64,000 nucleotides of DNA, taken from positions 124,001 to 188,000 of the forward strand of contig NZ_JAMBOI010000002.1 of NCBI RefSeq assembly GCF_023715535.1. The letters are read 5' to 3'. Source of the DNA: Sporosarcina luteola (lineage in GTDB: Bacteria; Bacillota; Bacilli; Bacillales_A; Planococcaceae). Made by a program: the position numbers and the translations under genes. The number at the start of each line of letters is the position of its first letter. The stretch's first letter is position 1. Shown one piece after another: positions 25,730 through 34,659 of this stretch. Below the pieces are notes generated by a model. The model was not told the origin of the DNA and ran no database searches. It saw only the letters and a program-made list of their open reading frames with translations.

Positions 25730-28395
25730 GTGATCAAACAAAATCTCGATCAGCCAGACGTCGGCAGATGGAAGCGGAAAAAAGGCGCGGGAAGAATAAT
25801 AAGAAGAAAAACGGCAGCAATCTAGTAAAGAAAATCATTCTCAGCATCGTTGCACTTGGTGTAGCGGTTCTAATCGGTGGAGCTGGATTATTCGCATTTT
25901 ACGCAAGCAGCGCACCGGATCTTGATGAAAATCTATTGAAAGATCCGCTCACATCCGATATTGCCGACCGCAATGGAAATGTGTTCATGAAATTCGGAGC
26001 AGAAAAGCGGGAGTTCGTTCCGTACAAAGATATACCGAAAGAGATGGAAGATGCCGTCCTCGCTACCGAGGACATCCGTTTCTACAAGCACCATGGAATG
26101 GATTTCTGGAGGCTGGGCGGTGCAGTGCTTGCCAACTTCCGAAGCGGCTTCGGGTCACAAGGAGCATCGACGCTAACTCAGCAAGTCATTAAGAACTCTT
26201 TTCTATCACATGAAAAGACATTAAAGCGTAAAGCACAGGAAGCATGGCTCGCCTTCAAGCTTGAACAGGAGTATTCAAAAGAACAGATTTTTGAAATGTA
26301 TTTCAATAAAATCCTGATGTCGGGCAACATTTATGGAATTGGTACAGCTGCAAAAGATTTCTACGGAAAAGATCTGAATGAGCTTGAATTGCATGAAATG
26401 GCGTTGCTGGCGGGGATGCCTCAATCCCCCAACCGCTATAATCCGTTCAAGAATCCCGAGCGGGCTGAAAAGCGCCGGAATACTGTACTCAGCCTTATGT
26501 ACAAACACGGAAAAATCTCGAAGGATGAGATGGAGAAGGCAAAAGCCATTCCTGTCACGGAAACACTCCTTCCTGAGGATCAACGCCAACAAAATAAGGA
26601 TTCAAAGTATCTTGCATATGTTGACATCGTATTAGATGAATTGGAAGCAGCCGGAATGATGGATATTCTCTCAGAAGGGGTAACCATTCAGACGGCCCTT
26701 GACCCGTCGGCGCAACGATCTGTAGAAAAGGCGATCAATTCGCCTATCTATGAGTCGGATGAGATGCAGGCAGGTATGACCGTTTTGAATACGAAGACGG
26801 GAGAAATCGTCGCAATCGGCGGTGGACGGAACTTTACCGGGCGCAATTTAAACTTCGCCTCCGGTGATAACCCAAGGCAACCCGGCTCGGTTATCAAGCC
26901 GATCTTGTCGTACGGCCCAATCATTGAAAACGAAAACTGGTCCACTGCCCAAATCGTTAAAGACGAACCATATAAATACAAAGGCACCGACATATCGATT
27001 CGAAATGTAGATGGGAAATACATGGGACCGATTACTGCGAGGGAAGCATTATACCGTTCAAGAAATATTCCAGCCATCAAAGTGTTTGAGGAAGTCGGAA
27101 CGAAACGAGCTCGTGAATTTGCAGGCAAGCTTGGTCTGAAATACGATGATATGACTTCCACGCTTGCTATCGGCGGAGGAGAATATGAATTTTCGACAAT
27201 TCAAATGGCAGGTGCTTATGCCCCGTTCGGCAACGGCGGAATTTATACAAAGCCCCACGCAGTCAAGGAAATCATTTTCCGTAATGGCTCCAAGCGTAAC
27301 TTGGCACCGGACCCTGTCACTGTCATGAAAGATTCAACCGCCTATATGGTGACTGATATTTTACGGGATGTCATCACCTATGGAACCGGAAAGACGGCTA
27401 ACGTCTCTGGATTGGATATGGCCGGTAAGACAGGGACGACGAACTATGATGCTGCAACAATGAAGAAATACGGAATGAAAAACACTGACGTACCAGATAG
27501 CTGGTTCACCGGTTATACTACGGAGTACACGATTTCCGTTTGGGGCGGTTACAAAAATCGTAATACACCCATTTCAACATACGATCGAGGCCGCTATGTC
27601 CCGCAAATCCTTTTCAGGAATGTAATGACTGATCTCGTGTCAGGAAAAACTACACCGAGGTTCAAGCAGCCAAGTTCTGTTGAAGAAGCGGTCATTGTCA
27701 AGGGATCTAATCCCCCAATTCTTGCAAGCAATTCGACACCGGATGCTTTGAAGAGTACAGAGCTGTTCGTTAGAGGAACGGTGCCGACTGAAATGGATGA
27801 AGAGGTAATTACTGAACTGGAAGCGCCAAGCGGCTTGTCTGCGCAATATGTTGCAGAGTCGAACTCTGTCTCATTAAATTGGTCGTACGACAATCCAGAT
27901 GCACTTATGCTTCCGGAACCAGTACAATTTAGCATCTCCGTTTCAGTAGATGGCAGTGAGCCGCAGCACATGACGACGACTTCGGTAAATGATGTAACAT
28001 TCTCCGGAGTTGAACTGGGCCGCACATACACCTTCTATGTCAAAGCGATTTCAGGGGAAATTGAAAGCAGTCCAGTTTCCACTTCCCTTCTAATAGAGGG
28101 ACAGAATGACGAGGACCCTTCGATAGATGACGGAGAAGATGATGAAACCAACAGCGAAAACAATGGCCAAAATAATAACGGCAATAACGGCAACAATGGA
28201 AACAACAATGGAAGTGGTAACAATGGAAATAACGGTAATAACAACGGAAACAATGGCAACGGCAACAATGAAAACGATGGAGACGCTGACAATACGACCG
28301 ACGGTTCCGGCTCATCGGGTGATGCGACAACCGATCCAGGAACGGGCGGAAATGATGGCTCCGGCGACGGAACCGATGATGGCAGTGGAGGATAA
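25726..28395 (+). CDS. ponA: Class A penicillin-binding protein 1A/1B
   Basis: A bifunctional 889-residue peptidoglycan synthase. A basic cytosolic tail (1-33) and one TM segment (about 34-60) precede the GT51 glycosyltransferase with EDIRFYKHHGMD and GASTLTQQ. The transpeptidase has the active-site PGSVIKP, SRN and KTGTT. A fibronectin III-like domain (about 690-790) follows, then an acidic tail of about 95 residues rich in Asn, Gly and Asp with NNGNNGNN-type repeats. Such tails occur on PBP1 in Bacillales but vary in length. GpsB is its usual partner. A strong terminator follows. Confidence 0.96.
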   Translation: MSDQTKSRSARRRQMEAEKRRGKNNKKKNGSNLVKKIILSIVALGVAVLIGGAGLFAFYASSAPDLDENLLKDPLTSDIADRNGNVFMKFGAEKREFVPYKDIPKEMEDAVLATEDIRFYKHHGMDFWRLGGAVLANFRSGFGSQGASTLTQQVIKNSFLSHEKTLKRKAQEAWLAFKLEQEYSKEQIFEMYFNKILMSGNIYGIGTAAKDFYGKDLNELELHEMALLAGMPQSPNRYNPFKNPERAEKRRNTVLSLMYKHGKISKDEMEKAKAIPVTETLLPEDQRQQNKDSKYLAYVDIVLDELEAAGMMDILSEGVTIQTALDPSAQRSVEKAINSPIYESDEMQAGMTVLNTKTGEIVAIGGGRNFTGRNLNFASGDNPRQPGSVIKPILSYGPIIENENWSTAQIVKDEPYKYKGTDISIRNVDGKYMGPITAREALYRSRNIPAIKVFEEVGTKRAREFAGKLGLKYDDMTSTLAIGGGEYEFSTIQMAGAYAPFGNGGIYTKPHAVKEIIFRNGSKRNLAPDPVTVMKDSTAYMVTDILRDVITYGTGKTANVSGLDMAGKTGTTNYDAATMKKYGMKNTDVPDSWFTGYTTEYTISVWGGYKNRNTPISTYDRGRYVPQILFRNVMTDLVSGKTTPRFKQPSSVEEAVIVKGSNPPILASNSTPDALKSTELFVRGTVPTEMDEEVITELEAPSGLSAQYVAESNSVSLNWSYDNPDALMLPEPVQFSISVSVDGSEPQHMTTTSVNDVTFSGVELGRTYTFYVKAISGEIESSPVSTSLLIEGQNDEDPSIDDGEDDETNSENNGQNNNGNNGNNGNNNGSGNNGNNGNNNGNNGNGNNENDGDADNTTDGSGSSGDATTDPGTGGNDGSGDGTDDGSGG

Positions 28396-28397
28396 CT

Positions 28398-28441
28398 AAA
28401 AAAAGCCTGAAGTGATGGAAATCATCACTTCAGGCTTTTTT
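28398..28441 (+). terminator. Terminator of recU-ponA
   Basis: Perfect stem GCCTGAAGTGATG/CATCACTTCAGGC with a 5-nt loop and flanking A- and T-runs, directly after ponA. Confidence 0.93.
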
Positions 28442-28452
28442 ATTGGTTGTAC

Positions 28453-28529
28453 AAAAAATGACGTTGGTAAAAGAAAATCTCCATCTCTATAAAAGGAGAT
28501 GAGGAGGATTTTCACTAACGTCATTTTTT
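28453..28529. repeat. Long imperfect inverted repeat (77 nt)
   Basis: AAAAAATGACGTT pairs with AACGTCATTTTTT, followed inward by GAAAATC/GATTTTC and CTCC/GGAG segments around a loop near TATAAAA. The stem is about 30 bp with two small bulges. It lies just after the ponA terminator and carries no ORF. It may be a second terminator, a small palindromic element or part of the adjacent mobile-element scar. Confidence 0.6.
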
Positions 28530-28562
28530 ATATAAATACTGGATAAGGTAATCCTACAATCC

Positions 28563-28689
28563 GCTGGTTTCAGTTCCAAGCGGACGCTTTCCGCGGGCAC
28601 GGCTTCAGCCGCTTCCCTCGCTACGCTCAGTCCAGGGTCTTCAGCTCGCGCTGTTCCCGCTGGAGTCGCCGCTTTCCACTTCAACCAGC
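28563..28689. repeat. Dispersed intergenic repeat, copy B
   Basis: 127-nt element bounded by GCTGGTT and its complement AACCAGC, with the shared block GCGGACGCTTTCCGCGGGC and the closing CGCTGGAGTCGCCGC. Same orientation as copy A, opposite to copy C 860 bp away. Confidence 0.85.
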
Positions 28690-28792
28690 TGAAGAGTCTA
28701 GGTAAAATAAAATCCTTTTATATAAATAGAAAACAAGTGAGATTCCCTGTAGAATAAAAGTCGACCAAAACCATGTCCAGGAGGAAATTCAA

Positions 28793-29415
28793 TTGTCATG
28801 TTCCAAAAGTATTAAATCTATGCTTGATATTCAAGACCAAAACATTAATTTTAACGGGGATTGTGTAATTGAAGGAACCTATTTTCACGGGCTAAAATTA
28901 TCATTGACCGATTTCATCTGGTTCAGTTAATTAATCGATCTATAAATAATTGTCGTATTCAGGTCATGAACCAACTTCGAACGTCCAATGGGGATGATAT
29001 TATGAAGAAATATTGTCGTCTAAAGCGTTACTGGAAGCTACTATTAAAAAATACGAACAGATCTATCCAGCATAAAATATAAGTATTCTCCGTTGTTTAG
29101 ACTACGTAAAGGGCAAAGTATTGTAGGTGAGATGTTATAGTATAATCCTGCACTATAAGAGAAGAACTTTATTGAGGATTAATGGAATCTATGCCAATTA
29201 GGACATCAGAGCACTATCATCTTGTATTAAAAAACCTTTTCCATCTGCAATTTCAAATTATATGAGAACGAGATTAAATATATTGAGGAAATATCTTCTA
29301 TTTATTAAAAAGTTTTATTTACCACTACAATAACGGAAGATTGAAGGGAACAGCAATAAGATCAAGGTATTGAATTGTGTACCCTATATATATACAAACT
29401 TCCAGAACTATAGAT
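28793..29415 (+). pseudogene. Decayed ISL3-family transposase
   Basis: The 5' end is intact: AGGAGG then TTG and CSKSIKSMLDIQDQNI, typical of the ISL3 transposase N-terminus. About 35 codons later it jumps, through an internal deletion, to IIIDRFHLVQLINRS and KKYCRLKRYWKLLLK, which hold the DDE-region Asp. After a degraded stretch, frame-shifted pieces read HYNNGRLKG and NSNKIKVL...NFQNY, the end of the catalytic domain with its altered Glu position. Many stops and frameshifts make it non-functional. The flanking sequence 28690-28792 and 29416-29550 shows no gene. Confidence 0.8.
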
Positions 29416-29550
29416 AACAAATTCTTATACACTTCAAGTTAAAACCATCGCTAAACAGCAGGAACCATTTTGACGCTGTAACATTTATGAGGATTTAACA
29501 GGCTTAGAAGTCTTTTGTCTATTTTTATGTAATTCACAATTGCAATACTA

Positions 29551-29681
29551 GTTGTTTGGAGTGTAAGATGGCGACTCCAGCGGGAACAGCGCGAGCTGAA
29601 GACCCCGCAGGAGCGTGCTTTTCGCGACGAGGAGGCTGAAGCCGTGCCCGCGGAAAGCGTCCATCTGGAACGGAAAACAAC
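29551..29681. repeat. Dispersed intergenic repeat, copy C (inverted)
   Basis: 131-nt element bounded by GTTGTTT and AAACAAC, reading in the opposite direction to copies A and B: GGCGACTCCAGCGGGAACAG at the left, GCCCGCGGAAAGCGTCC at the right. With copy B it brackets the ISL3 remnant. Confidence 0.85.
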
Positions 29682-29700
29682 GGGTATATGGGGGACTATA

Positions 29701-29752
29701 TGAAAAAGGACTATCCTGAGAAATCAGATTTACTGACTTCTTGGATAGCCTA
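29701..29752 (-). terminator. Terminator of the nth-ypoC transcript
   Basis: On the minus strand GGCTATCC pairs with GGATAGTCC, with inner pairing of TCAGTAAATCTGA, then TTTTTC. It lies about 60 bp after ypoC and probably ends the long dinG-to-ypoC run. Confidence 0.8.
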
Positions 29753-29813
29753 CAATAAATAAATTATGGTTGGCTACTATTCTTCGCCCAACGCCATTTG
29801 ACAAAGAACCTTT

Positions 29814-30137
29814 CTATTTTATCATTGCCAATCGGCTAACCGCTTTTTTCATCGCCTCGGAATACAGGGCATCCAACTGCACGTATGCAAAATGCCCCGC
29901 TCTTTTCGTACGGATGTATTGCAATCGTTCTATTCCATTCAACGGTTCAATCAGTGACATATCAATTGAAGAAGATTCGGTGTTCATAAATAAACCTAGC
30001 ATTTCCAAATAATTTCCGATTGCTATATCAATCAAGTTGGCAGCTTCGGGATTCTTTTGCTTATATGCTTCCTCGATTTTTTCTTTCATGTCCAGCCAAT
30101 TGTTCCAACAAGAATATAGCAGTGCCTTCCTGTCCAT
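29814..30137 (-). CDS. ypoC: YpoC-like protein
   Basis: A helical protein of about 107 residues, matched to YpoC by its place directly after nth and by the pattern WNNWLDMKEKIEEAY and MLGLFMNTESSSID. Function unknown. The start is MDRKALLYS at 30137, behind AAGG; a TTG at 30152 that overlaps the nth stop is the alternative. Confidence 0.75.
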   Translation of the reverse strand: MDRKALLYSCWNNWLDMKEKIEEAYKQKNPEAANLIDIAIGNYLEMLGLFMNTESSSIDMSLIEPLNGIERLQYIRTKRAGHFAYVQLDALYSEAMKKAVSRLAMIK

Positions 30138-30144
30138 TCCGGCC

Positions 30145-30795
30145 TTATGCAATGCCTTTCATCCGTTTCTTCCCTTCCCTGCATAAAGGAAGGAGCGGAC
30201 ATTCACCGCAAGCCGGATTTTGGGCTTTGCAGTGATATCGTCCAAAGAAAATGATCTGATGGTGTGTATCCGTCCATTTTTCCATAGGCGTCCATCGCAT
30301 GATCTTTTCTTCCACCATGAGAGGTGAATCTTTCCAACGATTCATGCCAAGACGCTTGGCTACACGCTCAACATGTGTGTCAACTGCCAATGCCGGGATG
30401 CCGAACGCGTTGGAAACAACGACATTCGCCGTTTTCCTGCCGACGCCAGGGAAAGTCGTAAGCACATCCCTATCGCCCGGTACTTCACCATTAAACTTCT
30501 CGATCAGAATGGCACTCAACGCTTGAATGTTTTTTGCTTTATTCCGATAGAGGCCGATCGAGCGGATATCATTTTGAAGCTCCTCTATTTCTACCGCCAA
30601 ATAATCTTCAGGTTTCTTATATTTTTTGAATAAATCCGCGGTAACGCGGTTCACAAGAACATCCGTACATTGAGCGGAGAGCAATGTGGCGACGAGTAGC
30701 TCAAAGGCATTTTCGTGTACCAGCTCACAATGAGCATCGGGAAACATTCTACCAAATTCTTCTAGACAGATTTCCCATTGTTTCTTCGTCAACAT
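30145..30795 (-). CDS. nth: Endonuclease III
   Basis: A 216-residue DNA glycosylase/AP lyase that removes oxidised pyrimidines. The helix-hairpin-helix FPGVGRKTANVV carries the catalytic Lys, and VDTHVERVAKRLG carries the Asp. The C-terminal C-x6-C-x2-C-x5-C cluster (CKAQNPACGECPLLPLC) binds 4Fe-4S. It lies 10 bp downstream of dnaD in the conserved dnaD-nth-ypoC order. Confidence 0.96.
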   Translation of the reverse strand: MLTKKQWEICLEEFGRMFPDAHCELVHENAFELLVATLLSAQCTDVLVNRVTADLFKKYKKPEDYLAVEIEELQNDIRSIGLYRNKAKNIQALSAILIEKFNGEVPGDRDVLTTFPGVGRKTANVVVSNAFGIPALAVDTHVERVAKRLGMNRWKDSPLMVEEKIMRWTPMEKWTDTHHQIIFFGRYHCKAQNPACGECPLLPLCREGKKRMKGIA

Positions 30796-30805
30796 ATTCC
30801 ATCAC

Positions 30806-31513
30806 CTATTCCCGTTCTTCCAACCAATTATAAAAAGGAACCTTTTTTACGACAGTTTCCCGATTTTGAACTGGACGTATCATTGCTGTCCTGAACGACC
30901 TGGATTGTTTCTCCACATCATTCAACGTTCTCACTCTTTTTTTCTTCCACTCGAACAGAATACGATCAATGTAGCGTAAACTGAGTTTTTGGGCCAGTAC
31001 GGCTTCTTTCAGGGCTGCCTTTATTATCTGGACGGCATGTCCATCTTCATCCAGCCACATTGTAATCGTTTCGCATTCCATCGGAGATAAAAGACGGCCG
31101 AATTCCTGCTCGAACAACGTGAAGATTTCTCCTTCTTCCTCTTTGTCCTTCTTTTCTTCTACCACAGTCTTTTCTGTAACCACAATGTTTACAAGCCTGC
31201 TCCATAAGGGCTGCATCGAAAACTGCTCGTACAGCACTCCGTTTTCATCCTGTCCCTGCCGGATTTCCAACAATCCTCTTTGCATGAGACGTTGGAGGAT
31301 TTCGGATACTTGGTTCTCAGTCAGATGCATGCGTGCTGCAAGGTCGGTTGGAGTAGGAAACTGCGAACCGCCTGCCTGGAACGCACACATATGCAAAAGT
31401 AGCATCGCATCGACATCTTTTATATCCAATGCTTTATAGTGCTGAAAAAAGAGCTGGGGAATAGTGACATTCCCCTGCTCAATCCAAATACGGAGCGGTT
31501 CTTCATCTATCAT
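30806..31513 (-). CDS. dnaD: DNA replication initiation protein DnaD
   Basis: A 235-residue primosome component that works with DnaA, DnaB and DnaI to load the helicase at oriC and at restarted forks. The N-terminal winged helix (about 20-100) and the C-terminal DnaD/DnaB2 domain with IIKAALKEAVLAQK and YIDRILFEWKKKRV (the YxxxIL-W motif) are visible. The start at 31513 (MIDEEPL) follows GAGGTG by 6 nt. Confidence 0.94.
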   Translation of the reverse strand: MIDEEPLRIWIEQGNVTIPQLFFQHYKALDIKDVDAMLLLHMCAFQAGGSQFPTPTDLAARMHLTENQVSEILQRLMQRGLLEIRQGQDENGVLYEQFSMQPLWSRLVNIVVTEKTVVEEKKDKEEEGEIFTLFEQEFGRLLSPMECETITMWLDEDGHAVQIIKAALKEAVLAQKLSLRYIDRILFEWKKKRVRTLNDVEKQSRSFRTAMIRPVQNRETVVKKVPFYNWLEERE

Positions 31514-31547
31514 GCCGAACACCTCACTAGTATTAAATCTGCGTCAA

Positions 31548-32843
31548 TTAAGGGTAAAGACGGTTCAACAGACGTGGGAACGGTATTGTTTCCCGAACGT
31601 GTTCTACGCCTGAAATCCACGCCACTGTCCGTTCCAATCCTAGACCGAAGCCGGAATGTGGAACCGCACCGTATTTGCTTAATTCCAAATACCATGCGTA
31701 GGCAGATTCATCCAAATTATGCTCTTTGATTCGTTGCTTCATCAATTCGTAATCATAAATACGTTCCGAACCTCCGATGATTTCTCCATAACCTTCCGGA
31801 GCGATCAAATCAGCACATAGAACGACATCGTCGCGATCTGGATGCGGCTGCATATAGAACGATTTAATATCCTTTGGATAATTGGTAATGAAGACTGGCA
31901 TATCAAAGCTTTCGGCAATCGCAGTCTCATGCGGCGCACCAAAGTCATCGCCCCATTCAATGTCGTCAAAGCCTTTTTCATGAAGGAACGTAATTGCATC
32001 ATCATAAGAGATCCTTGGGAACGGAGCCTGGATTTTTTCGAGTTTTGATAGATCCCTTCCAAGACGCTCAAGTTCCAATGGGCAGTTTTGCAATACGGAC
32101 TGGACAATATGCGAAACATACTGCTCTTGGATTTCCAAGCTCTCCTCATGTTGGACGAATGCCATTTCAGGTTCAATCATCCAGAATTCAATCAAATGAC
32201 GTCGTGTTTTCGACTTCTCTGCACGGAAAGTCGGTCCGAATGAAAATACTTTCCCGAGAGCCATCGCTGCAGCTTCCAGGTAAAGCTGTCCTGATTGTGA
32301 TAAGTAAGCATCCTCATCGAAATATTTCGTATGGAAAAGTTCCGTCGTTCCTTCAGGCGAAGAGCCCGTCAAAATAGGCGGATCCACTTTTACAAATCCA
32401 TTCAAATGGAAAAACTCATATGTGGAGCGGATAATTTCGTTACGAATCTTCATGATGGCATGCTGTTTGCGAGAGCGTAGCCATAAATGACGGTTATCCA
32501 TCAAAAATTCAGTTCCGTGTTCCTTCGGAGTAATTGGATAATCAATTGCTTCATGAATGATTTCAATATCTTTCACTTGCAGTTCGACGCCGAATGAAGA
32601 ACGTTCGTCCTCTGTCACTTCCGCTGTTACATAAAGGGAAGACTCCTGATGGATGGATTTTGCTTTTGCGAAAACATCCTCACCTACAACTTCTTTGACG
32701 ACTACCCCTTGTACAAAACCTGATCCATCGCGAAGTTGCAGAAATGCGATTTTACCGCTCGATCTTTTATTTGCTACCCATGCTCCGATCCGGACTGTTT
32801 CTCCTACGTGATCGGGCATTTCGTGAATCATGATTGTTTTCAT
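31548..32843 (-). CDS. asnS: Asparaginyl-tRNA synthetase
   Basis: A 431-residue class IIb synthetase that charges tRNA-Asn. The N-terminal OB fold (1-110) binds the anticodon. Motif 2 is [17 protein letters not shown] and motif 3 is [12 protein letters not shown]. The start follows CGGAGG. No T-box leader is visible upstream, because aspB ends 24 bp away and the two are co-transcribed. Confidence 0.96.
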   Translation of the reverse strand: MKTIMIHEMPDHVGETVRIGAWVANKRSSGKIAFLQLRDGSGFVQGVVVKEVVGEDVFAKAKSIHQESSLYVTAEVTEDERSSFGVELQVKDIEIIHEAIDYPITPKEHGTEFLMDNRHLWLRSRKQHAIMKIRNEIIRSTYEFFHLNGFVKVDPPILTGSSPEGTTELFHTKYFDEDAYLSQSGQLYLEAAAMALGKVFSFGPTFRAEKSKTRRHLIEFWMIEPEMAFVQHEESLEIQEQYVSHIVQSVLQNCPLELERLGRDLSKLEKIQAPFPRISYDDAITFLHEKGFDDIEWGDDFGAPHETAIAESFDMPVFITNYPKDIKSFYMQPHPDRDDVVLCADLIAPEGYGEIIGGSERIYDYELMKQRIKEHNLDESAYAWYLELSKYGAVPHSGFGLGLERTVAWISGVEHVRETIPFPRLLNRLYP

Positions 32844-32867
32844 AAGTACCTCCGTGAGTATGAACTA

Positions 32868-34061
32868 TTATTCTTTCCAGTTTGCTTCAACATATGAACG
32901 GATTCGTTTTACCGCTTCCTCAAGCAGATCAATCGATGTCGCATAAGACAAGCGGATCGTTTCAGGGGAGCCGAAACCGGAGCCGGGTATGACAGCCACT
33001 TTCGCTTCCGTCAGAAGTGCTGATGCAAAGTCATCTACATTTGAGAAGCCTGTTTTTTTCATTGCTTCAGTAACTTCCGGCAACAGATAAAAAGCACCTT
33101 GAGGCTTGACGACTGTAAAGCCGGGAATAGCCGCCAACTGAGGGTAGATTCGTTCCAACCTCGATTCAAAATCCTTCCGCATGCTTTCCACTGCTTCCTG
33201 AGGACCATTATACGCTTCAATCGCAGCGTATTGGGAAGTCGTTGTCGGATTGGATGTCGAATGGCTGGCCAAGTTCGTCATTGCACTCACCACTTCTGCA
33301 TCTCCCGCAATATATCCGATTCTCCACCCTGTCATTGAATGGGATTTAGATACTCCGTTAATGATGAATGTCCGCGCTTTCGCATCCGCCGATAGCTGAG
33401 CAATCGAAACATGCTTCTCGTTTCCATAGATCAACTTTTCATAGATTTCATCCGAAATGATCCATATATCCTTTTCTAGACAAACCTCTGCAATTTGGCG
33501 GAGTTCCTCTTGCGAATAGATCATGCCAGTCGGATTTCCTGGCGAGTTGATAATGACAGCTTTCGTTTTAGATGTAATAGCATTGCTGATCTGTTCTGCC
33601 GTCACCTTGAACTCGGACTCCGATGTAGCTTCAACGAAAACTGGAACACCTTCAGCCAGCTTCACTTGTTCGGGATAGCTCACCCAATAAGGTGTCGGGA
33701 TGATCACTTCATCACCCGGATCTAATAAGACCTGGAACAATGTGTAAAGAACATGCTTGGCCCCGATGCCGATCATGATTTCCTGTCTTGAGTAATCCAA
33801 CTGCTGATCCGTCTTCAGTTTGGCAATCACGGCATCCTTCAATGCAGGAAGGCCACCGGAAGGCGTATATTTTGTCTTGCCTTCTTTCATGGATTGATAA
33901 GCCGCTTCCAAAATGTTTACGGGAGTATTATAATCCGGCTCCCCCGCCCCTAGTCCGATGATGTCGATGCCCGACTCTTTCATCTCTTTCGCTTTTGCCG
34001 TAATGGCAAGGGTTGTGGATGGTGATAACGTACTTACTCTTGCTGCTAACTTCTTTGTCAA
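32868..34061 (-). CDS. aspB: Aspartate aminotransferase
   Basis: A 397-residue PLP enzyme of class I (subgroup Ib) that converts oxaloacetate and glutamate to aspartate. Visible motifs: GLGAGEPDYNTP, NSPGNPTG, ISDEIYEKL, the Schiff-base Lys in GVSKSHSMTGWRIGY, and the C-terminal Arg in IRLSYATS. TTG at 34061 (MTKKLAARVSTL) is the start, with GGGAGAG 6 nt upstream; the ORF extension before it is not conserved. Aspartate made here feeds asnS and panD next door. Confidence 0.94.
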   Translation of the reverse strand: MTKKLAARVSTLSPSTTLAITAKAKEMKESGIDIIGLGAGEPDYNTPVNILEAAYQSMKEGKTKYTPSGGLPALKDAVIAKLKTDQQLDYSRQEIMIGIGAKHVLYTLFQVLLDPGDEVIIPTPYWVSYPEQVKLAEGVPVFVEATSESEFKVTAEQISNAITSKTKAVIINSPGNPTGMIYSQEELRQIAEVCLEKDIWIISDEIYEKLIYGNEKHVSIAQLSADAKARTFIINGVSKSHSMTGWRIGYIAGDAEVVSAMTNLASHSTSNPTTTSQYAAIEAYNGPQEAVESMRKDFESRLERIYPQLAAIPGFTVVKPQGAFYLLPEVTEAMKKTGFSNVDDFASALLTEAKVAVIPGSGFGSPETIRLSYATSIDLLEEAVKRIRSYVEANWKE

Positions 34062-34112
34062 TTGAATCTCTCCCTTTTGTCCCTTCATCTATCGAATGTA
34101 AATGGATCAATC

Positions 34113-34592
34113 CTAAAGATTTAAAATCCGTTTCCACCATTCTCCGTTCTCAAAAAAGACATATACATAATTCAATTTGCCATTTTCGCCTTTAAATGCG
34201 ACTTCCCATACAGGATGGCCTTCCTCCAAGCCAAGCACTACGTGGAGGATCTTCTCCACTGGCAGCTCCGCCTTAACCGTTTCAATTGCGGCTTGTGCAT
34301 CGATGCCATCTTTCAAAACTACTTCATCAAGGATTTCTCCTGTTTTTCCTTCAATGAAAACCGCTTTCTCATTGTCTTTGTCATCTTTGCCGAATACGGT
34401 CACCATCGAAACGGCGCCATTATAGATCGTAGTACGATCGACAGAACTCAAAGCACCGTACTTCAATGCATCTTCTTCCGCCTGTTCTTTGGCGTTTGAA
34501 AAAGGTGTATTGGCATTATAAAAAACGATGACAATAATGATAAGAGATAACGCCAGAAGGAAAGCTGCGATGAATTTGATCCAATTCATCAT
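34113..34592 (-). CDS. ypmB: YpmB-like membrane-anchored protein (DUF5590, PepSY-like)
   Basis: About 159 residues: one N-terminal TM helix (about 5-25) then two PepSY-like repeats outside the membrane (VSMVTVFGKDDKDNEK...GKTGEILDE and HPVWEVAFKGENGKLNYVYV). Function unknown; it has been grouped with peptidase-inhibitor-like folds. It lies between dinG and aspB as in B. subtilis. ATG at 34592 follows AGGAA. Confidence 0.85.
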   Translation of the reverse strand: MMNWIKFIAAFLLALSLIIIVIVFYNANTPFSNAKEQAEEDALKYGALSSVDRTTIYNGAVSMVTVFGKDDKDNEKAVFIEGKTGEILDEVVLKDGIDAQAAIETVKAELPVEKILHVVLGLEEGHPVWEVAFKGENGKLNYVYVFFENGEWWKRILNL

Positions 34593-34659
34593 TCTTCTCA
34601 CTTCCTATATACAAACTGCAAATTGGAAAGCTTTTCGCATTCCGCCTTCTACTGTATCC

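Noticed and set aside
28035..28399. Several ORFs in other frames of the ponA tail
   Set aside because: They are produced by the low-complexity repeats of the Asn/Gly tail; the ponA frame is continuous to its stop and terminator.
28563..29681. Copies B and C as terminal inverted repeats of the ISL3 element
   Set aside because: ISL3 ends are short imperfect repeats near the transposase; B and C match copies A and D that have no transposase nearby, so they are a separate family.
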